NCBI GenBank assembly: GCA_038501625.1
Contig: JAZAYU010000034.1
Location: forward strand, 4,057,102 to 4,121,101
Direction of reading: 5' to 3'
DNA: 64,000 nt
Origin: Corbicula japonica
Taxonomy: Eukaryota; Mollusca; Bivalvia; Venerida; Cyrenidae
Both the position numbers and the translations under genes were made by a program. The notes beneath the pieces were generated by a model. The model ran no database searches. It had not been told where the DNA came from and was given only the letters and a program-made list of their open reading frames with translations. How positions within the stretch are numbered: the stretch's first letter is position 1; every line of letters starts with the position of its first letter. Of the stretch, positions 12,649 through 24,900 are shown piece after piece.

Positions 12649-13330
12649 ATCTAGCTTTGAAATTAACAATCAGTATCAAAGGAACTAGAAAGGAACCAGT
12701 AAGAACCAGAAATATCTGCACTTCTCTGTCGTTTTACACTGTGTATTGTACTCGAGTGTTTACCTGACACCTATGAATATTCCATATAAAATCGTATTTA
12801 AGCCATCAATTGACTTAATTGGTTATTTATACCGTAAATATCTTTTTCTCCAATACAATTAACGCTTTTTAAAACGAAAATGCCCGAACATAAAGCGCCA
12901 GGTAAATACTTGCACACAATATAAAAATCGTTACGGTAATCATTAACAAGACCCACTAATAACCAATCAAAATAATCTATTTGATTTTCCCGCTGCATAA
13001 TAAATTTTATTTACAATATTTCATTGGTCGAAAAACTAGGTCAAAAGTGAGCTTAGACAGCTAACGCCGAAAAAAAATTACCAAATAACCAAATTTTTCA
13101 GTTCAACTTGTATGATCTCTTACAAACGTGTAGTCATAAACGTACAAAACTCAAAACAAGTTAATCCATTTATATACAACCAGTTCTGGCGTATTGTAGA
13201 AACGGAACACACACCGACTAAATTTACCATGGTATTGCTCTATGTAGCTAAGCTAGTTGACTTGCTATATAAATAGCATGAAATAGAGGAAAAGGGAACT
13301 TTGAAGGCCATCGAACAAATATGAAAATAT

Positions 13331-13463
13331 TGCAGGCTCGGTTTAATTGAGCCTGTTAATGGACAGTAATGAACGTTTTTTTCTCATTCATCTTGGTTCT
13401 GGTTATCTCCGCTATATTCCACTACTGCTCTTGAACGGGCTCGATCAAACCGAATCTGGTTTT
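13331..13463. repeat. Short foldback repeat
   Basis: caggctcggtttaattgagc and its imperfect reverse complement (gggctcgatcaaaccgaatctg) are about 100 bp apart. One arm is seen again at 62,710-62,755. Confidence 0.55.
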
Positions 13464-13725
13464 AAATTCGAAACCTTTAATAACAGCGAACAGTTTCGAA
13501 ACATTTAAAAAAAATTTACAGTTTACAGTCAATGATTCTAACATTTTGAAACAAATCCTATTGAATCTGAACCTTCGAATATTTTGTTGTTGTTGTTTTT
13601 ATATAAACGTGCATCATAATACTGAAAATGTGTCTAGATACAAAAAAAATACTAAATTCACTTGTTGATCTGTGTCAACAAGTGAAAATACAAACAATAA
13701 GATGCTTAAAAGGTGTATTGTGTAA

Positions 13726-14440
13726 AGTTAAAAACAAACAACAAAATACGAAAACGTGAATTATGTCAAGTGAAAACACAAACAACAAAACGTGAACTAT
13801 GTCAAATGTAAACACAAACAACAAAACGTGAACTATGTCAAATGTAAACACAAACAACAAAACGTGAACTATGTCAAGTGAAAAGATAAACAACAAAACG
13901 TGAACTATGTCAAGTGAAAACAAAAACAACAAAACGTGAACTATGTCAAGTGAAAACGCAAAACATCAAACGTGAACTATGTCAAGAGAAAAGACGAACA
14001 ACAAAACGTGAACTATGTCAAGTGAAAAAAAAACAAAACAATAGAACGTGAACTATGTCAAGTGAAAACGCAAAACATCAAACGTGAACTATGTCAAGAG
14101 AAAAGTCGAACAACAAAACGTGAACTATGTCAAGTGAAAAAACAAAACAATAGAACGTGAACTATGTCAAGTGAAAACATAAAACAACAAAACGTGAACT
14201 ATGTCAAGTGAAAACAAAACAACAAAACGTGAACTATGTCAAGTGAAAACACAAACAACAAAACTTGAACTATGTCAAGTGAAAACACAAACAACAAAAC
14301 GTGAACTATGTTAAGTGAAAATACAAAACAATAGAACGTGAACTATGTCAATTGAAAACACAAACAACAAAACTTGAACTATGTCAAGTGAAAAGACAAA
14401 CAACAAAATACTTAAACGTAAAGTTTGCACAGTTAAAAAA
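13726..14440. repeat. Minisatellite, about 34-37 bp unit, ~20 copies
   Basis: The unit is close to acgtgaactatgtcaagtga followed by aaacacaaacaacaaa. It lies between the tail exon and the 44-bp exon of the collapsed paralogue, the same place as the related array at 23,264-23,560 in the intact gene, so it predates the duplication and has since expanded here. Confidence 0.9.
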
Positions 14441-14579
14441 ATAAACAACTAAGTACTACAACGTGAATAGTGTGAACTGAAGCAAAAAATTCCTTACTGT
14501 GCTCAGAAAAGAAAGCTAAATAGGACATATAAAAGAACAGAGATCCAAGTACATAACATTTGCATCACAAACAATTTAC

Positions 14580-14623
14580 CTTGAATTTCGCTTTCATTTA
14601 GGCATACAGGTGTAATACGGTCT
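14580..14623 (-). pseudogene. Paralogue 44-bp linker exon
   Basis: Same length and phases as the intact exon at 23,678-23,721. The encoded ITPV and NE positions are conserved and the splice sites intact (tttcag, gtaaat). Confidence 0.7.
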
Positions 14624-15489
14624 CTGAAAGCGAAAATAATTAAAAAAAATATCAAGGAAATGTCTGAAATCTGAAAGTAACAAATATATAGGTATTAATA
14701 TGGATATTTAATAAAAACACATGTGCGCGAACATATAAAAACTAGATCGTCAGGTAACAACTTTATTAAATTGAAAGTTAATACTAAGGGATAGTGTCAT
14801 CAAAACATAAAGTTTATTATGACGTTTCGGCCTATGGCCTTTTTAAAAAAATAATTATAGATGAAAACTTATCACATTATTTTTTTCACAACCACAGTTT
14901 GACCTCAAGGTGTAAGACCTATGAAATAGACTCCCCTATATAAACAAGTAAACATGACATGTTTCAAAAGGCTTACAGTCCTAGCTGGTACCATTTGATA
15001 AAGGGCTTACTTAAATGCTTTTAAAGCTAGGTGTTTCTACTGTCCATTTCCAGCAAGAAAATTAGGGTCATATATCAATTTACAAAGAATCTTGAAATCC
15101 GGTGGTCTGTTTTTTTTTTCACTTCTTAGTGAACTTCAAAACTGTTTTACATATGCTGTCTCAGGGTATAGGGGCCTGATTTCATGTATTGCATTTCAAA
15201 CATGAATTTGGTATCAGTGTGTCAGTTAAAGCATGCTATTTACAATGTCCTAAACATGTTTCTTTCTGGACATACTAGCCATATATTGCCCCCAAAATGG
15301 GACATTTAGTGTCAGCCATTGTCCGATGGACTATTTACGAGTTATTGGCCTTATGACAATTGCGGTATAGTCCGATTTTACGCGTTGAGCCGTGAATGCA
15401 CTTTTGTATTTATAGATTTTTGGAATATTCCACAAAATAGGGAAGTTAGATTGTCCTATCATATCTCATTATTTTGAAATTGAAAAACA

Positions 15490-15585
15490 TGTAACAAAAA
15501 GGTTTCATAGTCGTGGCAGTAACGCTTCTGATTTCTGATAATGTGTCAGAAGGGTTGTGAGTTCGAATCCTGTGAGCGGATCTTA
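15490..15585 (+). repeat. tRNA-derived SINE-like sequence
   Basis: It contains a perfect B box (gagttcgaatcc) after a degenerate tRNA-like body with a hairpin (ttctga / tcagaa). The upstream flank at 15,370-15,440 (about gattttacgcgttgagcc) matches 60-130 of this window. Not a functional tRNA by eye. Confidence 0.4.
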
Positions 15586-16023
15586 TTTTTAATGTCATTC
15601 TTTTCATTACAAATATGTAGACACCAACAAAATTGTCAAAAAAACCGTGCAAATGTCGAGTAAGCTTTCATCAAGTCAGTTGGTAAGATGTCGCGATCGA
15701 AGCTTACTCAAAATACAGTTTTCGGACGATGCCAATACATTGTACAAAATGGTTTTGGAAAGAAGAGAATGTTATGAAGGTTCCATTAACTACAATTGTT
15801 TACAGAAAGTCAGGATTCACAAGTGTCAGTGCCCCTTTGGGGGAGCGGTGAATGGGGGACGGCAAGCTGCTCAACAACAATATATTTAAAAAAAATGAAC
15901 AGGAACTAAATCAAAAGGCTTTGCAAAAGATAATGATAAATTAACAATTAAATAAATAATATCATGCGGACTAAATTAATATTTAAAAAAGTAAATGAAA
16001 GACAAAAATAAAAAAAGTTACTT

Positions 16024-16096
16024 TAATTGGATTCGAACTTGCAATGTTTGGAATCATAGCTCGAGATCTTTATCCACTGAGCTATTTCGCCGTGAT
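16024..16096 (-). repeat. tRNA-like sequence, probable SINE head or pseudogene
   Basis: The minus strand has an A box (tagctcagtggataaag) and a B box (gttcgaatcc) at tRNA spacing, but stems are poorly paired and no clear anticodon can be assigned. Confidence 0.4.
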
Positions 16097-16669
16097 TAAC
16101 TTTTGGCTGCTGAACATTTTTTAATGTCATATAAGTTAAGTAAATTAACGGTACCTTTGTAAATTGACGTACTTTACCTATTTAGGATTATAACAATGGA
16201 CTTGTCCAAAAGGTCACAGCTCACGGGTCATAATCGAACTATAGTTACTTGTTTCATAACCCTAAATATTTTACGCGCGCACCGGTTTGAATAGTTTACT
16301 TTTTCCAGGAAATGTAAACGTTGTCATTAATTGTGAATTAACTTATGTAGGTCTCGAGTCAACGACAAAGTATGCTGCATGCGATCTTGTAATGCAAACG
16401 TTGCGGACGTAAAACTAATAACGTTGTGAAAAATGGAAACTATCGCAGTCGCCTTTAATATATTAATTTCTGATATCAGTATTTTTAATAATAATGAACT
16501 GATAGTAAAACGGTATCTTGTGACGAACAACATTTTGAAGAACATATATATCACAGCTTTAATATATTTCATGTCTAAACAATTGAAAGGTTCGCAATAA
16601 CCTCAAACAAATTAGGAGAAATGGTTATGCCAACATTTTACGCTAGAAGAAGTGAATTGGTCAGCTTAC

Positions 16670-16971
16670 ATTTTAGAAGAAGAGCTACACAAACATTTCC
16701 ATATCAGAAAGCAAACAAGTGCCGACAGCATTACAGCTGTAAACACTGCAAGCGCAAAAACCACAATGTGTCCGGTCTTAAGAAAAAAAACCGTCATTAG
16801 AGTTGTCCACGTTGATGGTGCTGTGGGGACTGCGGCAGTAGTGGTCGTTGTTGTAGTGGTAGTAAAAAGGGCAAATATATCAACAGTAGCGGTTCCAGTA
16901 AGGGGAGGAGAACCACCATCAGTTGCGCTCAGTGTATAGGTCGTACCAGCGGCGACACCGGACATTTCAGT
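16670..16971 (-). pseudogene. Paralogue transmembrane exon
   Basis: It encodes the end of a cadherin-like repeat (SGVAAGTTYTL), a Thr run, a hydrophobic helix (VFALAVFTAVMLSALVCFLI) and a Cys-rich juxtamembrane end. It is three codons shorter than the intact exon at 24,635-24,945 but still open, with donor AT|gtaagc. Confidence 0.8.
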
Positions 16972-18794
16972 CTGAAGGTATAAACAACATATTAACCATA
17001 TATAGTTCTCCTTCAGCAAACGTGTGCACATGCTGGACAGCAGCATGTAAGCCAGCCACTTAATTTTCTTTCAATATTCTGACCATAGACAAATAAACAC
17101 TACTGTATTTTGGCTGCTTTTTATATTTTGAACGTATTGCTTTTGACATGATATTGCCTTCATATTTACAAAAGCATTTACCGTTATAGTTATGATTATA
17201 TTTTTTTTTTATTTGGAGATAGCTCAAACTAGTTAAATGTTGTTCACTATTATTGATATCCGTTAACGCAAAACCATTAACTGAATTTAAGATTTTTATT
17301 TTTTTACGCAAAAAGTACCCTTAAAAGACACCTATTTATTTATTTCATATTTCGAAAATTTAAACATCTGGCAATAACAAGTTAAACCAATAATATAGTT
17401 TAAGCGTTCCTCGCTTGAACGGGTTACAAGAGGAATAATCCGATACGACTCAGGTCGGTAGACGGTCTTTTAGCTTAACCCCTTTTCGTTTCCGGATCTG
17501 TATAAAACAATAGGTTTTATTTGGGCGTTGGTAAAATTGGAAAATTTATAGTTTTGAAGTTATTGTTTGTTGAATATTTTGTTATTCCGCCCACCACACC
17601 CTTGAGGTCAAGTTTAGTAAAATATTAATCAGCACTGTATCTTGTTTGATTTTCTTGCTGCGTTGTGCTGCTTTGTTTTCTGATTATTTTCAAGAAGAAA
17701 ACAAACAAGATGCAAACGTCACGGCTCCTGGAATTGTACGTCTGCTTGAGGAAGTTTGCTTTGAAATTCTGGAATCCGTGGGAAGTTTTGTGTATTGACT
17801 TTGAAAAGTTCTTCAATTTGCTCGGAAAACTGTTAAAACTGATAGTTCTTTACTTTTTCAAAGACATAGTCTCTGGTGAGCGGTTAAGTTGTCGCCACCA
17901 GCCTTTCGCAATATAATTAATAAGAAGAGAACCAAGTGTGCTTCTGGTCCCAGGGCTACTTTCTTCTCTATCTTAATTGAGTTTGTTGTAATTAGCAAAT
18001 TATTCTGGTAAATTGTTGGAGCCATGGCCCTTATTCCCATTCAAAAATAAAACAAAACAACAAAACATTTACTTCGGTGTTTGTATTGATCTTTAAGGAT
18101 TATTTCCGCTTGTAACGATCATTCACTGTCTGCATTCGCGCTTATATTACGTCAAAGACACTAGGGGAACGCTTAAAACGATGCCACAAAAGCTCGCGTT
18201 ACGTAGATTATTTTGATATTTCAAGTACATAGAAGGTATCAATTCAAAAATTTTACTACAGCCATATTATTCTTGTACCGGTGCATGTTTAAGGCAAATA
18301 TATCGTATGACTTTGGCGTAAACAACATAGCAAAAATGGAGGAAATCAGGGTGCCTTCATAGATGGCGTTGTTTTTTGTTTTATAAAAAAACCGTCGTCG
18401 GCAAGTGGTACTTTTTAACATTTATCTGACAAAATTTCATAAGATTTGGACAATATTAAATATTTATATTAATAAAACAACAACAACAAACAACAACAAA
18501 ACAAGAAAACAACCAAATACATGGTCAAGAATAAGGAGAACCGGTCCAGAAGAAAGAGGGATTTTAAATAGCAAAAGTTTGGGAAAAAATATTTGATTGA
18601 TAAACGAACAAAAAAAATGTAATAAAGAAATTAGAAAAAGTAAACAAGTGAAACACATATTGTAAATACCGCTAATAGAGAGAAATGTATATTATTCTAT
18701 AGTCAAAAATGTATTTATTAGATGTTAAAATATTACGACCATGTTCTAAGGCACTGTAAGATGTGGAACCAAAAAGAAATGGTAAGAAAAATAC

Positions 18795-18866
18795 CTTGAG
18801 TTTTCAAAACATATTCAAAAATAAGTAAAATTCCTGAAAGACTAAAAGTTTCCGTCGGCGTCCCAT
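18795..18866 (-). pseudogene. Paralogue signal-peptide exon, 1-bp deletion
   Basis: It starts ATGGGACGCCGACGGAAACT, as in the intact exon 1. One base is missing after codon 7, and translation then reaches a TGA before the donor. Confidence 0.8.
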
Positions 18867-19459
18867 CTCGCATAAATTCCGATAGGCGAAAATAAAAATA
18901 ACTAATTTCCAATCGTTTAAATCAAAACACTGCACAATTTGCAAATAAACAACAACATTTAATAATTTAATTCAACACAATTTAATTATCGTTGAAATTA
19001 TTTTTGAGCCAATGACATTGCATTATTTTATTTATCAAATATTTCGAACCTTAATTCTCATAGTGTTGCGCGTCGTAAGTGTCGATTTGCTCAATATTAT
19101 ATAATCGAACACTTAAAATGATGAACACGTATATTTCGCTAAAGATCTTTTAAAGTATGGAAGAAGGCGTGACTTACAAAGTCAGAGGCATAGGAAATGA
19201 TAAAAATATTGATTTTAGAATTGTCAAGTTTGTGTCTTACGAACTTTTTAACAAAACTTAACCGTTTACTCCATAGATACGCATCTTATCATATAAGGCG
19301 ACCAATGAAGATCCAGACGACCATCACATCAATGTCATCTGATCAGGATTTACACTTTTTGTCAGAACTCAGAGTAGCCAAAAAACAGAGTAGAAAAGAT
19401 AGCGTCGATTTGTAAAATGATCCATTTTAAATAGGAGGACTCAAACAAATAGCGAACAA

Positions 19460-19790
19460 CGAGAACGTGAGGTGTTACCGCTTTGGAACAGTCAGTGTCA
19501 AAACGATTTGCCAAAGAGGGTTTACAAACCAGGTTCTAAGGGTAAACAAACCTCACACTTGGAAGTGACATTACTTAATACTGAACACTTTGTCGCCTGG
19601 TGAAGCTCATTTCTGATTTAACAGTTTAAAGTTGTTTCCCATTTGATGGAGAATTTGAATATAAGATGTGATTTATGAACCACGTTTTACCGCCTTCATA
19701 CCCCACTCCTTCTTCATATTGGCTTTGTGGGGAGACTGTTTTTTCTGAGGGTGACAATTCCTGATATGCACCTTTCACCTTTTTTAATGA
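19460..19790. repeat. Rearranged fragments of Naiad terminal sequence
   Basis: 19,460-19,565 matches the reverse complement of Naiad 3' sequence near 49,505-49,615. 19,680-19,790 matches, on the plus strand, the 105-bp terminal repeat at 45,488-45,592. The two pieces are in opposite orientation, as often seen in Penelope-like insertions. Confidence 0.65.
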
Positions 19791-20852
19791 GCACTGCTTG
19801 CGCATTTAATTAACAGCGTTCTTTGATGTAAGCAACTTCATCATGTAACATAAATTACTACGTCATTTCTAAAGTGCAACAAATGTTTACGATTTTCAAA
19901 CACTAATTTATGATTCAAATCTAAAATAAAATTGTTTTTGTTTTGAAAATGGAAAATTATTTTAACCATATTTTGGTATATGTCACCCTATGTTAAACAT
20001 ACTAATCCATAAGGCAGACAATTTCAAGCTGTAACATAAAATAATAATGAATTTATTAGTCTTCATTAGTAATTATATGGAGTAGAAAAGCTCCTTTGTC
20101 ATAAATAACTGCAGATTCTATTTTACATTTGCATAGTAATAAAGATGGCTCTTGTATCGGCTACCAGTACACTAGCAACAAAAAGATTAAATCTGTGCCC
20201 GCCGTAACCTTATTATTTTTTTAATTAATACTATATAAAATGTAATTAGATTCACAAAAGAAAAAATCTTTAAGAATATTCTAAAATCATGTGAACCAGT
20301 CTATGGATACGTCACACCAACTTAAATAACCACAGGCAAAACAGTAATTGTAAAAGGGCGTACTGACGATCTCAGAGATAAAAACTCCCATCTTGTTATT
20401 TGTTCCGTTTTTTCTAACTCCTGTTCGTGACAAACATGTAGACTTTGCCAAATAGGCCAGCAGATCTTGTGTCCGTGCGTCTTGCACGAACTGCAACACT
20501 ACTAATTATTATCGATAAGAAGAAAAGGTAACAGTCAAAGGAGACTTGACCACCTACCAATAGCCCGGAAACATTAGTGAGATCAAAAGATTATTGGATC
20601 AAACTTAACGCCGGATCAGCAACTTAAAGGAGTTGAACGAGTCTTAAATTTTCCATTTATTGTAAGGGAAGAATCAATGATTTGCATTCATTTTAACTTG
20701 AACTTTAAAATGTATAAATCGTTATGCTTTTGAATATATTGATTTTGGAAAGTATTAAAAGGGAACTTTGTAAAATAATACTGAAATAGTAACTCACAGG
20801 ACAAACTACAGTAACAATTATTAAAATAAATATTTTCATCTATTTTAAATTG

Positions 20853-20930
20853 TTTTGCCATTGGGGGTTTAAACCAAGTTCTAGGGTGCACCAACCTCAC
20901 ACTTGCCCCAACAGGTTCTCATATGAACAA
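20853..20930 (-). repeat. Fragment of Naiad 3' sequence
   Basis: The reverse complement matches 49,497-49,580 with high identity (ggtgcaccctagaacttggt region against its counterpart). Confidence 0.65.
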
Positions 20931-21645
20931 ACAAGTACACATTTTCTAAATAAAATAATTCCAACACAACCATCCATGCAAAAGCACACACACATGTAAA
21001 ACATAAGAAGCTTATAGAATGCTCTAGTCTCGATAAGGTCACGATGACAGGGAAAAAACAATAACCAGAATCTGACCAATTTCTGCACGGATGTTGTGAC
21101 GTCGGCATTTTTACTCATATAACGTCCTGTAACGATTCACCGGTGCACCGAACATTCAACGTGGGCGATGCAGTTAACCGAACCGTTACACACTATATCG
21201 CAAGTATCGCGATTCATCGTTAGGAAATGAACCTTTTTATACGCTCGTACGTCATTAAATTTTGTTTGAATGCCCTTTTTAACGCACCAAAGATTCAGAA
21301 TTGTTTCAAATTCACTCATAATTATTAGCAATAAAATACACCCATTAATTTGAAAACAAAATCAATATCAAAAAATTCACAGGAAAAGTACACGTAAGCG
21401 TATTACAATATATCCTGTACCGTATCGCAGTACATTATCGTGCCACAGGTTGTCTTAAGATACACAGTTCTGTTGTTGTTGTTGTTGTTTTTGCTAAAAT
21501 ATGGTTCCTCACGCACGCTGCTACAGTTACTTGGGGTTTGTGACCAACAGGAATACAAATATAGGTTGTTATTGCTTTTGTAGATTCGATTTTGAAATAT
21601 AACCCAGCTTGTGTTTAAAATTCAAATCCAATTTTCTCCGAGGTG

Positions 21646-21989
21646 TTAATGTTTTCCACTGTACCAAGGTCTGGCTTTGAACATAAGGCGTTCCAAAGGA
21701 CGTGTATAAGTCGTTTCTGGCCTCTGGTCAAACTGAACAGAAGTTACCAGGTATTTATTGTTACCCCCAGTCTGCGAAGTTTTGATTTCAGATTCCTGAT
21801 CCGACGGGCGCGATACTCTTCGTCTCGGCATTTGGTTTGCCGTCCTGTACCATGGTATTTCACACTCCACTTCCGTGATACACTGATTCATTTCCGGTAG
21901 ATATTCTACTTCCTGGATTTCCAACTTTGGCTTTAACACTGTGTCGTTCCTAAGTGATAACATGTTTGAATTGTCTTTCATTTGTTTTT
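21646..21989 (-). CDS. Exon 19b: candidate alternative cytoplasmic tail
   Basis: An open frame of 113 codons preceded by a good acceptor (tttgtttccag) with the same phase as exon 19a, so it can be joined to exon 18 instead of it. It starts EKQMKDNSNMLSLR and ends in TAA. Tyr-containing motifs (EVEYLPEM, EIPWYRT) could be phosphorylation or sorting signals. Using this tail gives 1,068 residues. It could also be a chance frame, but frame, splice site and position all fit. Confidence 0.55.
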
Positions 21990-24900
21990 CTGGAAACAAA
22001 GCTTAAATATATGTACATGATGTAATGGCGATAGCCTGAAAAGAGTGAAAAAGAGATACGAAACAAGAATATTTATAAGATAAATACTTGATAACAAGCT
22101 GTACAAACTTTGCGTTAGTGTTAAGTTTGTACGAAGATGACGATTGTTAAAATGAACAGTTTCAAGGTGAAAAGGCGCAAGAATGTTTTCAAAAGTTAAA
22201 AGTTAAAGGGAATCTCCCTTTTAATTCCACAAGTCATAACGCTAAAAATGAAGATTTGAATTTTAAAAATCCTGCAGGATACAACAACTGGCCAAAGTCT
22301 CGTTCTTGATATTGTTTAGAAGTTTGTGGATAGTTTACTCGGCGCACCTAAATTGACCATCGATCTCGGAGAGTTGACAGAATTAGTCAACCAGTTGGTT
22401 CTCTTAACGGACTCGACTGCTGACATCCTTAGAGGCACTGAGGACACACTGACTTCACTTTTGTCCGAGTCCGGACGGTCGCTGTGCTCGGGAGAAGGCG
22501 GTGGTGGCGGCTGAGGTCGTCGGTAAGTAGGCGCATGTGATCGCGCAACTTCAGGACGGTCAGTTTCAACTTGAGGAACTTTGTTTGGCTGCTCTTTTCC
22601 GATATGACCATTGACGTTGTTGATCTTTTTGGGATATTCTGAAATTACCACATGATATAATATTCTGTGAACGAAATGAAATTTCACGTTCAAGATTGTA
22701 CAATAGTTAAAATGTGATTTTAGCAATACTTTAAATTAATAAATCCATGCTACAATCACCGCTAGGAAATATGCCCATTACATTTATAAAGTCTTAAACA
22801 GTTTTTAAGAAAAAACAACCAATTACCAAATAACCAAATAATCCAGTTCAACTCGTATGATCTCTTGCAAACGCGTTATCATAAACGTACAAAACTCTGA
22901 ACATGTAAATCCATTTATATACAACCAGTTCTAACATTCCGTATTAAAGGATCACAGACAAACTAAATTAACTATTTATATTGCTCTATGTAGCTATGCT
23001 AGTTGACTTGTTAGATATGAAAGTTTTGGGTCATCCATCTCGGTGTCATATGATAGTTATCTCCCTTATATCTTTCAAAGTTTTGGGGCGAGTCATTCCC
23101 AAACTCCATCTTTCTCGGTGATTTGGATCCGGTTTTACTTTCGAAACCTTTAAAGAAAATATACAGTTAGTGGTGCTTATATTTTTAAACAAAAACTGGT
23201 CCCAAGACCATTGTGTTTCTTAATATGAACGTGCATTATAATACTGAAAATGTGTCAAAATACTAAAATGTGAACTGTGTCAAGTGAAAATCAAAACAAC
23301 AAAATACTAAAACGTGAAATGTGTCAAATAGAAATCACACAACAAAATACTAAAATGTGAACTGTGCCAAGTGAAAAACAAAACCACAAAATACTAAAAC
23401 GTGAACTGTGTCAAATGAAAAATCAAACAACAAAATACGAAAAACGTGAACTGTGTCAAGTGAAAAACAAAACAACAGAATACTAAAACGTGAACTGTGG
23501 TGTCAAAAGGAAAAATCGAACAACAAAATACGAAAAACGTGAACTGTGTCAAAAGAATAAAACAAGAGTTTACTACTGTGCTCAGGAAAGAAGAGAAACG
23601 TGACTAATAAAACATAATGTGTAAAGTGAAACATCAAAGATCCAAGAATATAAACATCTACAGCGCAAACCATTTACCTTGAAATTTGCCCTCATTTTGC
23701 TTAACAGGTGTAATATGTCCTCTGGAAGCAAAAATAATTATATAATATATTCACAAATGAAACATCTGTAATCAGAAAATATTATATACAACTGCATTGA
23801 TATAAACATTAAATTAAAATTCGCGTGCGCGAACGAATAAAAACTAGAACGTCATGTGAATAAATAGTGCAAAATTTTCCCTATTAAGTGCTTTACAGTT
23901 TTACATGATATATACATTTCTGATATCAATATTAAAATTTATTAACAATAATAACCCGATCGTTAAACAGACCTTGTTACGAACTGCATTTAACGCAAAA
24001 CGTTTTGATTTTTTTCTGTCTTAGAACTAAAAGATTCACAATAACGTGAAGGTACACAGCAAAATGAAGAAATAAAGTCGTGTCACTAGACACTATCAAG
24101 ATAACACGTCAATCAACTTGTCAAAAATAAATAACTATCGTCAAGGCACTAGCGAAAATAAAGTAATAGCGTCAAGGCATTAGTCAAAATAAAGAAATAA
24201 CGTCAAGGCGCTAGTCAAAATCAAGAAATAAGTTAAGGTACTACTAAAAAAAAAGAAATAACGTCAAGACATTATGCAAATTAAAAAATAACGTCAGGGC
24301 ACTAGTCAAAATCAAGAAATATGTAATGTTACTAGCCAAAATAAAGAAATAACGTCAAGGCTATTGACAATATAAAGAAATGACGCAAAGGCACTAGTCA
24401 AAATCAAGAAATATGTCAAGGCACTAGGCAAATTAAAAAAAACTCACGTCAACGAACTAAGCAAAATTAAGAAATCTGTGGTGCCAAAATATAATAAATT
24501 TGAAAATATTGTCTTTTCTGCAGTTGTTTTTCTTTCCTTTTGCAGGTTTTTGCAGGAATGATTGTTGTCAACAAATTCGGAGCAATGTTTACAATAATTT
24601 TATGCCACCTTTTAGATTAGAATAAGTTGCTTACATTTGAGAAGAAGATTTGCAGCAATATCTCCATATCAAGAAGCCTACAAGGGCCGACATCATGGCA
24701 GCTGTAAACACTGCAAGCGCGAAAAATACAATATTTCCCGAATCGGAGAAAAAACCACCATCTGAAGAAGTCCCCGTGGACGGTGCTGTGGGAACTGCGG
24801 CGGTAGTAGTCGTTGTTGTTGTAGTGGTAGCAGATAGGACAAATATATCAACAGTAGCGGTCCCGGATAGGGGAGGGATTCCACCATCAGTGGCAGTCAC

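Larger units (their letters stand above)
11908..18866 (-). pseudogene. Collapsed tandem paralogue of the kringle-cadherin gene
   Basis: Same order and strand as the gene at 21.6-36.1 kb, but only four exon equivalents are found: signal-peptide exon 18,795-18,866, transmembrane exon 16,670-16,971, a 44-bp exon 14,580-14,623 and tail exon 11,908-12,110. Exon 1 is 72 bp against 73 bp in the intact gene; the missing base shifts the signal peptide into a stop. The kringle and all upstream cadherin exons are absent. The tail exon is frameshifted near its end. Splice sites of the last three exons survive (gtaagc, tttcag, gtaaat, gtggtaatttcag). It may be dead, or transcribed from a new promoter as a short membrane stub; I favour dead. 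Confidence 0.75.
18867..21645. other. Intergenic region between the two paralogues
   Basis: No coding region recognised other than repeat fragments. It probably contains the 3' UTR of the intact gene at its right end. Confidence 0.5.

Noticed and set aside
13675..13932. Hydrophobic repetitive frame (DIVHVLLFVF)
   Set aside because: Product of the minisatellite read on the minus strand.
21643..21900. Plus-strand frame overlapping exon 19b
   Set aside because: The minus-strand frame has a phased splice acceptor and stop in gene context; the plus-strand one has neither.
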